64,000 nucleotides of DNA from the NCBI GenBank assembly GCA_963815045.1, contig CAWFET010000002.1:1240001-1304000 (forward strand). The letters are read 5' to 3'. Positions 59,287 to 64,000 of the stretch are shown here, piece after piece. Position numbers and translations under genes: made by a program. Position 1 is the first letter of the stretch. Each line of letters starts with the position of its first letter. The notes beneath the pieces were generated by a model that worked only from the letters and a program-made list of their open reading frames with translations, was not told where the DNA came from and ran no database searches. This DNA is from DASUPK01 sp963815045. Lineage in GTDB: Bacteria > Actinomycetota > Thermoleophilia > Solirubrobacterales > 70-9.

Positions 59287-59946
59287 CTACCCAGCCCGAA
59301 GGCGGGCCTGCTCCAGCCGCCACTCCTTGACCTTCGCGTGATTGCCGGAGAGGAGCACCTCCGGGACCCCCCAGCCGCGATAGCTCGCCGGGCGCGTGTA
59401 GTGCGGGTACTCGGGCGCCCCCTCGAGCGCGGCGCTGTAGGACTCCTCCACCGCGCTCTCGGCGTCTCCCAGGGCTCCCGGGAGCTTGCGAAGCACCGTG
59501 TCGGCAATCACCATCGCGGGCAGCTCGCCCCCGGCGAGGACGTAGCGGCCGATCGAGACCGCCTCATCGGCCAGGTGCTCGACGACCCGCTCGTCGAAGC
59601 CCTCGTAGCGGCCGCAGAGGAGAGCGACGTGCGATTCCGCCGCGAGCTCGGCCGCCAGCTGCTCGTCCAGCAGGCGGCCCGACGGGGCCAGGGCGATCTT
59701 GCGAACCCCGCCGCGATCGGAGCCGTAGGCGGCCTCCAGCGCGGCGTCCACCACGTCGACCCGCATCACCATTCCAGCCCCGCCCCCATACGGCGAATCG
59801 TCAACCTGGCCGGCGCCGAGCGGCGTCGTGTCGCGGTAGTTGCGGAAGCTCAGCTCATTGCCTTCCGCCAGGGCGTTGGAGACGTGGCGCTGGCGAGCGA
59901 ACCACTCGAAGTGCTCGGGGAACAGCGTGAAGACGTCGAGCTTCAA
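59287..59946 (-). CDS. trmD: tRNA (guanine-N1)-methyltransferase
   Basis: 219 residues. LFPEHFEWF at the start, GDDS-like VDDSPYGGGAGMV, LLCGRYEGFDERV and YVLAGGELPAMVIADTVLR (SAM knot) are TrmD signatures. It methylates G37 of tRNAs with GG at the anticodon end. The start abuts the KH-protein stop directly; the rimM gene usual at this place is missing. Confidence 0.95.
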   Translation of the reverse strand: MKLDVFTLFPEHFEWFARQRHVSNALAEGNELSFRNYRDTTPLGAGQVDDSPYGGGAGMVMRVDVVDAALEAAYGSDRGGVRKIALAPSGRLLDEQLAAELAAESHVALLCGRYEGFDERVVEHLADEAVSIGRYVLAGGELPAMVIADTVLRKLPGALGDAESAVEESYSAALEGAPEYPHYTRPASYRGWGVPEVLLSGNHAKVKEWRLEQARLRAG

Positions 59947-60180
59947 CTAATCAAGTATGTCGACGACCACGCGCTTGTCCTCGCGGGTCGCCGCGGCCTT
60001 CATCACCGAGCGCAGCGCGTTGGCGACGCGCCCGCCCCGGCCGATCACCCGGCCGAGATCGTCGTCGGCGACCTCGACCTCGAGCACCACCTCGCCGTCG
60101 ATCTCCTCGACCTCGGTCACCTGGACCTCATCCGGCTTCTCGACCAGGGAACGTGCGAGGAACTCGAGCAGCTCGCGCAC
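59947..60180 (-). CDS. khpA: KhpA-like KH domain RNA-binding protein
   Basis: 77 residues. VEVADDDLGRVIGRGGRVANALR contains the KH GxxG loop (GRGG). Standard length and place between rpsP and trmD. It binds RNA, probably with KhpB/Jag, and affects cell size and translation in other bacteria. Confidence 0.92.
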   Translation of the reverse strand: MRELLEFLARSLVEKPDEVQVTEVEEIDGEVVLEVEVADDDLGRVIGRGGRVANALRSVMKAAATREDKRVVVDILD

Positions 60181-60185
60181 CGGGC

Positions 60186-60440
60186 CTAGGTCCCGGTCGA
60201 CTCGATGCCCTTGGTGCGGAGCAGGGTTGCGACGGTCCTCGTCGGTCGCGCCCCCTGATCCAGCCAGTGCTTCGCGCGATCCTCGTCGATCACGATCAGC
60301 GACGGGTCGGGCTGCGGGTTGTACTGGCCGATCGTCTCGATCGTGCGGCCGTCCCGCGGCGAGCGCTGGTCGGCGACGACAACCCTCCAGATCGGGTTCT
60401 TCTTGGACCCGACCCTGCGAAGTCTGATTCTCACGGACAT
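60186..60440 (-). CDS. rpsP: 30S ribosomal protein S16
   Basis: 84 residues. MSVRIRLRRVGSKKNPIWRVV and GRTIETIGQYNPQP are the family start and core. Six bases separate it from khpA. Confidence 0.97.
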   Translation of the reverse strand: MSVRIRLRRVGSKKNPIWRVVVADQRSPRDGRTIETIGQYNPQPDPSLIVIDEDRAKHWLDQGARPTRTVATLLRTKGIESTGT

Positions 60441-60470
60441 GCGGCGGCGGAGGTTAGACGACGCACACGG

Positions 60471-61802
60471 TCATCGCATGTTTCGCATCAAAGCCGTGGG
60501 ATCGAGCGTCTTGCCCTCGGAGAGCTGCTTCATCAGCTTGTTCATCTGGCCGAACTGCTTGACGAGCCGGTTGACCGCCTGGACGGTCGTCCCCGACCCC
60601 GTCGCGATGCGCTTGCGTCGCGAGCCGTTGATGTCGGCGGGATGCGCACGCTCGTAAGGCGTCATCGACTGAATGATCGCCTCGAGCCGGTCGAGCTCCC
60701 GCTCGTCGACCTGGCCCATGCCCTGCATCGCCTTCCCCATCCCAGGCACCATCTTCATCAGGTTGCCGAGTGGGCCCATGCTTCGGACCTGCTTCATCTG
60801 CTTCAGGAAGTCGTCGAGCGTGAACTCCTGCTTGCGGATCTTCCGCTCCAGGTCCCGCGCCTGATCCTCGTCGAACTCGCCCTGGGTCTTCTCGATCAGC
60901 GACATGACGTCGCCCATGCCGAGGATCCGGCCGGCCATGCGGTCTGGGTGGAAACGCTCGAGCTCGTCGAGCTTCTCGCCGGTCGAGCCGTACATGATCG
61001 GCTTGCCGGTGACGGCCCTGACCGAGAGCGCCGCGCCGCCTCTCGCGTCGCCGTCGAGCTTGGTGATCACGACGCCGTCGAAGTCGGCGACTTCGGCGAA
61101 GCTCTCCGCCACGTTCACCGCGTCCTGACCGGTCATCGCGTCGACGACCAGCAGGACGTCGTGCGGCTTCGTCACCTTGCGCACCTCGGCCAGCTCGTCC
61201 ATCAGGTCCTGATCGACGTGCAGGCGCCCGGCGGTGTCGACGATCAGCACGTCCCGGTTCTCGTGAACGGCCTGCTCGCGCGCCCACTTCGCGACCTTGA
61301 CCGCGTCCTTCTCGCCCGGCTGTGAGTAGACATGGGCCTTGGCCTGGGCGCCGAGCTTCTCGAGCTGCTCGACCGCCGCCGGCCGCTGCAGGTCGCAGGC
61401 GGCGAGGGCGACGTCCTTGTTCTGCTTGCCCAGGAGCTTCGCGAGCTTCGCGCACGCCGTCGTCTTGCCCGAGCCCTGCAGGCCGCTCATCAGGATCACG
61501 GTCGGGCCCGAGGGCGCGAAGACGAGGTCGCGGCCCGCGCCGCCCATCAGCGAGGTGAGCTCGTCGTTGACGGCCTTGATCACGGTCTGGCCGGGATTGA
61601 GCGCCTCCGAGACCTGCTCTCCGGCCAGACGCTCCTTGAGCGCGGCGGTGAAGTCCTTGACGACCTTGAAGTTGACGTCGGCCTCGAGCAGCGCGAGACG
61701 CACCTCGCGCAGGGCCTTGTTCACGTCGTCCTCGGAGAGCTTGCCCCGCGAGCGAACGTCGGAGAGCACGCCCTGGAGGCGGTCTGAAAGCTGGTCGAAC
61801 AC
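60471..61802 (-). CDS. ffh: signal recognition particle protein Ffh
   Basis: 443 residues. N domain, then a GTPase with GLQGSGKTTACAKLA, DTAGRLHVD and TKLDGDARGGAAL, and a Met-rich M domain (MGPLGNLMKMVPGMGKAM) ending in INGSRRKRIATGSGTTVQ, the SRP-RNA binding motif. The GTG at 61802 (VFDQLSDRLQ) is chosen as start; the longer frame is not conserved. It targets membrane proteins to FtsY and SecYEG. No SRP RNA gene was recognised in the window. Confidence 0.95.
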   Translation of the reverse strand: MFDQLSDRLQGVLSDVRSRGKLSEDDVNKALREVRLALLEADVNFKVVKDFTAALKERLAGEQVSEALNPGQTVIKAVNDELTSLMGGAGRDLVFAPSGPTVILMSGLQGSGKTTACAKLAKLLGKQNKDVALAACDLQRPAAVEQLEKLGAQAKAHVYSQPGEKDAVKVAKWAREQAVHENRDVLIVDTAGRLHVDQDLMDELAEVRKVTKPHDVLLVVDAMTGQDAVNVAESFAEVADFDGVVITKLDGDARGGAALSVRAVTGKPIMYGSTGEKLDELERFHPDRMAGRILGMGDVMSLIEKTQGEFDEDQARDLERKIRKQEFTLDDFLKQMKQVRSMGPLGNLMKMVPGMGKAMQGMGQVDERELDRLEAIIQSMTPYERAHPADINGSRRKRIATGSGTTVQAVNRLVKQFGQMNKLMKQLSEGKTLDPTALMRNMR

Positions 61803-61927
61803 CGCGATCCAGCTTAGAGCGCCGCCTTTGCCGAGGCGGACAACTTCGATCGCGACCTTTTGCCAAACCTCATTGCGGCCGCGCCCGTATGAGAGGACAA
61901 AGTCCAGGGGGATACCAGGGGGACGGC

Positions 61928-61995
61928 TGAGCGCCGGGGCTCGGTTGTCGGAGGGTCTCTCCGCACAACCGAGCCCGGTGTTCCAGCCGCGCTCA
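61928..61995. promoter_or_regulatory. large nested hairpin upstream of secreted-protein gene
   Basis: Outer TGAGCGC/GCGCTCA, inner 12-bp perfect GGGCTCGGTTGT/ACAACCGAGCCC (61937-61948 with 61965-61976), and a tip CGGAG-GGTCT-CTCCG. It ends 18 bases before the ATG at 62013 and lies in the ffh-divergent gap. It could be a 5' leader structure, a transcription stop for upstream transcripts or a DNA cruciform site. Confidence 0.6.
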
Positions 61996-62012
61996 GACAA
62001 GAGAGGGAAGCA

Positions 62013-62603
62013 ATGCGAAAGCTCGCCCGCGGGCTGCTGCCCAGCCCTGCCCTGATCGTCGCGTGCCTGGCCCTGTTCGTCGCCCTGGGCGGCGTCGGCT
62101 ATGCGGCTCTGAACGGGAAGGACAAGAGGAAGGTGAGGTCGATCGCCGACCAGGAGATCGCGAAGCAGGGGCCGGGCCTGAGGGTCTCGAACGCCTCCAA
62201 TGCCGCAAACGCGACGAAGCTGGATGGTTCCCCGTCGTCGGCCTTCCAGCGCTTCTGCACGCCCGGCGGCATCAAGGCGACCGCGGTCGTCAACACGGCG
62301 GGCGCGAGCAACACGAACTTCACCGACGTGCCCGGCTTCAACTGCTTCCGGCCGGGCGACACGACCAGCTCGGTGCAGATCGAACGCCTGGCCCAGGGGC
62401 AGTACTTCGTCCGGTTCGTGGGCAACTCGGGCCCGAACGCATCCGGGTCGGCCGCCGTCTCCATGGTCGGCGCGGATGGATACGTCAACTACGTGCCGGC
62501 GGACCCGTCGCCGATCCCGGGGGAGAACGTCTTCCAGGTGATCGTCCACAACGCCGCCGGCGCTGTGGTCGACAACCGAACATTCTCGCTGCTCGCCTTC
62601 TGA
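62013..62603 (+). CDS. secreted hypothetical protein
   Basis: 196 residues. An N-terminal hydrophobic segment LIVACLALFVALGGVGYAAL serves as a signal or anchor, followed by a basic/Ala-rich neck (SNASNAANATKLDG) and a beta-rich domain ending VIVHNAAGAVVDNRTFSLLAF. The layout is typical of small exported Solirubrobacterales proteins. A GAGAGGGAAG ribosome site is present. Function unknown. Confidence 0.7.
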   Translation: MRKLARGLLPSPALIVACLALFVALGGVGYAALNGKDKRKVRSIADQEIAKQGPGLRVSNASNAANATKLDGSPSSAFQRFCTPGGIKATAVVNTAGASNTNFTDVPGFNCFRPGDTTSSVQIERLAQGQYFVRFVGNSGPNASGSAAVSMVGADGYVNYVPADPSPIPGENVFQVIVHNAAGAVVDNRTFSLLAF

Positions 62604-62606
62604 GAC

Positions 62607-63620
62607 CTAGGGGCAGCGGTCGAGGCGCGCGGTCAGCGGGTCCGCCCCGCGGCCGCGCGCATCGGCGTTGGGCCTGCATTTCCGCCGCTTCGCCGCGGCG
62701 TGGGCGTGCCGGGCCGAGCGGTACCCGAGCAGATACGGCGTCGGATCGACCGGGGTGCCGAAGTGCCGGACCTCGAAGTGCAGGTGCGGGCCGGTCGAGT
62801 GGCCGGTCGAGCCGACGTAGCCGATCGTCTGGCCGCCGGACACCGACTGCCCGATCGAGACGGCGATCCGCGACTGGTGCGCATACCAGCTCTCGAACCC
62901 GAGCCGGTGGCTGATCACCACCAGGTTGCCGTAGCCGCCCGTGTTGAAGCCGGCGAAGGAGACGACCCCCATCCCACCCGCGTGGATCGGCGTGCCCAGC
63001 GGCTCCGGGAAGTCGAGGCCGGTGTGCAGCCGGCCGGGGGGGATCCAGCCGAAGCCGTCGCCGATCGCGCCCGGTACCGGGCGGAAGAAGCGAACCGGCC
63101 CAAGCGGCGAGCCGGTGGAATGGGTGACGACCGGGCCGTTGCGCAAAGCGTGCACCGTCGACGAGCCGGCGACGCCGTCGACGCTCAGATGCGCCGCCCC
63201 CTGGTAGCGGCGCACGGCGCTCAGCGTGTTGGCGCCGAAGCCGCCGTCGAAGCCGCCGGGCTCGAAGCCCCGCTCGTGCAGCAGGAACTGGAGCGCCGCG
63301 ACGTCCCAGCCGCGCTTGCCCTCGCGCAGCGGCCGAGCCCCCAGATTCGGCTTTCCGCGCCTGCCGAGCGCCGCGCGGGTCTTCGAGCCGGCGATCCCGT
63401 CCACCGCCAGACCGTGCTGCGTCTGGAAGGTCCGGACCGCCCCCTGAGTCCACGGGCCGCTGATGCCGTCGACCGGATGCGGATAGAGGCCGATCCCTCT
63501 CATGGCGACCTGGAGCGCGGCGATGTCGGCGCTCGCTGCGCACGCCGTCGCCGGCAAGGCGAACAGCGCCGCGACCATCACCCCGGCCAGGGCCAGGACC
63601 CTTGCGCCTCCCGAAGGCAC
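62607..63620 (-). CDS. secreted M23 peptidase with two peptidoglycan-binding repeats
   Basis: 337 residues. A signal peptide (VLALAGVMVAALFALPATACA) precedes two PG_binding_1 repeats at about 30-90 and 100-160 and an M23 domain with RLHTGLDFP (HxxxD) and GPHLHFEV (HxH). The C-terminus is basic. It should cut peptidoglycan cross-bridges outside the membrane, like the enzyme at 21407-22462. Confidence 0.9.
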   Translation of the reverse strand: MPSGGARVLALAGVMVAALFALPATACAASADIAALQVAMRGIGLYPHPVDGISGPWTQGAVRTFQTQHGLAVDGIAGSKTRAALGRRGKPNLGARPLREGKRGWDVAALQFLLHERGFEPGGFDGGFGANTLSAVRRYQGAAHLSVDGVAGSSTVHALRNGPVVTHSTGSPLGPVRFFRPVPGAIGDGFGWIPPGRLHTGLDFPEPLGTPIHAGGMGVVSFAGFNTGGYGNLVVISHRLGFESWYAHQSRIAVSIGQSVSGGQTIGYVGSTGHSTGPHLHFEVRHFGTPVDPTPYLLGYRSARHAHAAAKRRKCRPNADARGRGADPLTARLDRCP

Positions 63621-63685
63621 GGAATGAGCTTTCCCCCATTCGCGAATTCAGCTGCGAGGCCCGTTGCACCCCGGGTAACGCGGGT

Positions 63686-64000
63686 CTACTCGTAGACGTA
63701 GATCGGGTCCCCGAGCGAGATCCAGTCGTAGATGAAGACGGAGTAGGCCTCGGGGTTGCGGACGCAGCCGTGGCTCGCCGGGTAGGTGGGAACCGAGTAG
63801 TACCCGTGCGTTGCGTAGTTGCCCGAGTAGTAGACGGAGTAGTACATGCCCTTCTGGTTGTAGCCCGGTGACTTCTCGTAGAAGCTGTAGGTCCCCGTCG
63901 GCGTGCCGAACGCGCCGGTGGAGACGTGGAAGACGTCCGTCGGCCTGCCGTCCTCGATCAGCGCCATCACCTGGCGGGAGAGGTCGACTTCGACGTAGCG
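63686..64000 (-). CDS. L,D-transpeptidase (YkuD), 5' end beyond window
   Basis: Partial: the visible 104 codons run into the window edge, with RYVEVDLSRQVMALIEDGRP open upstream of the first internal ATG at 63970. YPASHGCVRN carries the catalytic SHGC motif and ends with GDPIYVYE, the usual YkuD end. It forms 3-3 peptidoglycan cross-links. The N-terminal domains cannot be seen. Confidence 0.85.
   Translation of the reverse strand, partial: RYVEVDLSRQVMALIEDGRPTDVFHVSTGAFGTPTGTYSFYEKSPGYNQKGMYYSVYYSGNYATHGYYSVPTYPASHGCVRNPEAYSVFIYDWISLGDPIYVYE

Noticed and set aside
60441..60470. SRP RNA next to ffh
   Set aside because: The gap is 30 bases and no SRP RNA-like GGAA tetraloop helix was found near ffh.
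1..64000. CRISPR array
   Set aside because: No regularly spaced repeats with unique spacers; the island repeats are gene-sized distances apart.

Overview
The window is high-GC DNA from an actinobacterium, most likely of the Solirubrobacterales (Thermoleophilia). I infer this from the housekeeping gene order, a WhiG/FliA-type sigma factor, secreted proteins with Lys/Cys-rich C-terminal tails, the collagen-like secreted protein with a Solirubrobacterales-style GGSLTGRYPNP block, and the family of small SnoaL-like proteins that start MSEENVE. No database search was possible, so the taxonomic call is an inference.

Layout. 18-7864: a surface-polysaccharide region with a sugar nucleotidyltransferase, a sugar epimerase, two FemAB/CelD-like GNAT proteins, a JmjC/cupin protein, a fused glucuronyl C5-epimerase/polysaccharide deacetylase, a small membrane protein and a second deacetylase. 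7877-21325: a long minus-strand housekeeping block which, read in transcription order, is thrS, infC, rpmI, rplT, an rRNA methyltransferase, pheS, pheT, argC, argJ, argB, argD. It is interrupted between infC and rpmI by two plus-strand genes (a PRC-barrel protein and a secreted lyase-like protein). 21407-22462: a secreted M23 peptidase.

22463-35829: an integrated genomic island of about 13.4 kb. Its ends are a 16-bp direct repeat that duplicates the 3' end of a tRNA-Val gene at the right border, and a tyrosine recombinase lies just inside the left border. Inside are SnoaL-like genes, frameshifted genes (SnoaL, response-regulator/thioredoxin-reductase fusion, collagen-like protein), a secreted protein, an acyltransferase, a wax-ester synthase/DGAT, AdhE and a coiled-coil protein. 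Nearly every gene or operon is separated from the next by one copy of a palindromic element (GCTTTCCATGCAAAGC ... GCTTTTCGTCCAAAGC), with two near-identical 158-159 bp long forms and several shortened forms. For most minus-strand genes the element ends 2-20 bp past the stop codon, which gives a cassette-like layout. No copy was noticed outside the island. This is the most unusual feature of the window.

35917-53921: mixed core genes: epimerase, candidate small RNA with terminator, HEPN-like protein, NfeD protein, hydrolases, tRNA-Cys, tRNA-Gly, RNase HI, a large secreted DUF6351-like protein, an EF-G-like factor, a WhiG-type sigma factor, a Xer recombinase, an L,D-transpeptidase, a 5-FCL-like protein, a cNMP-binding/oxidoreductase fusion, ilvD and thiD. 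53945-61802: the conserved dprA-comM-rnhB-lepB-rplS-trmD-khpA-rpsP-ffh block, with yraN inverted, rimM absent, lepB apparently starting at CTG, and L19 carrying a long acidic tail. 62013-64000: secreted proteins and cell-wall enzymes, the last cut by the window edge.
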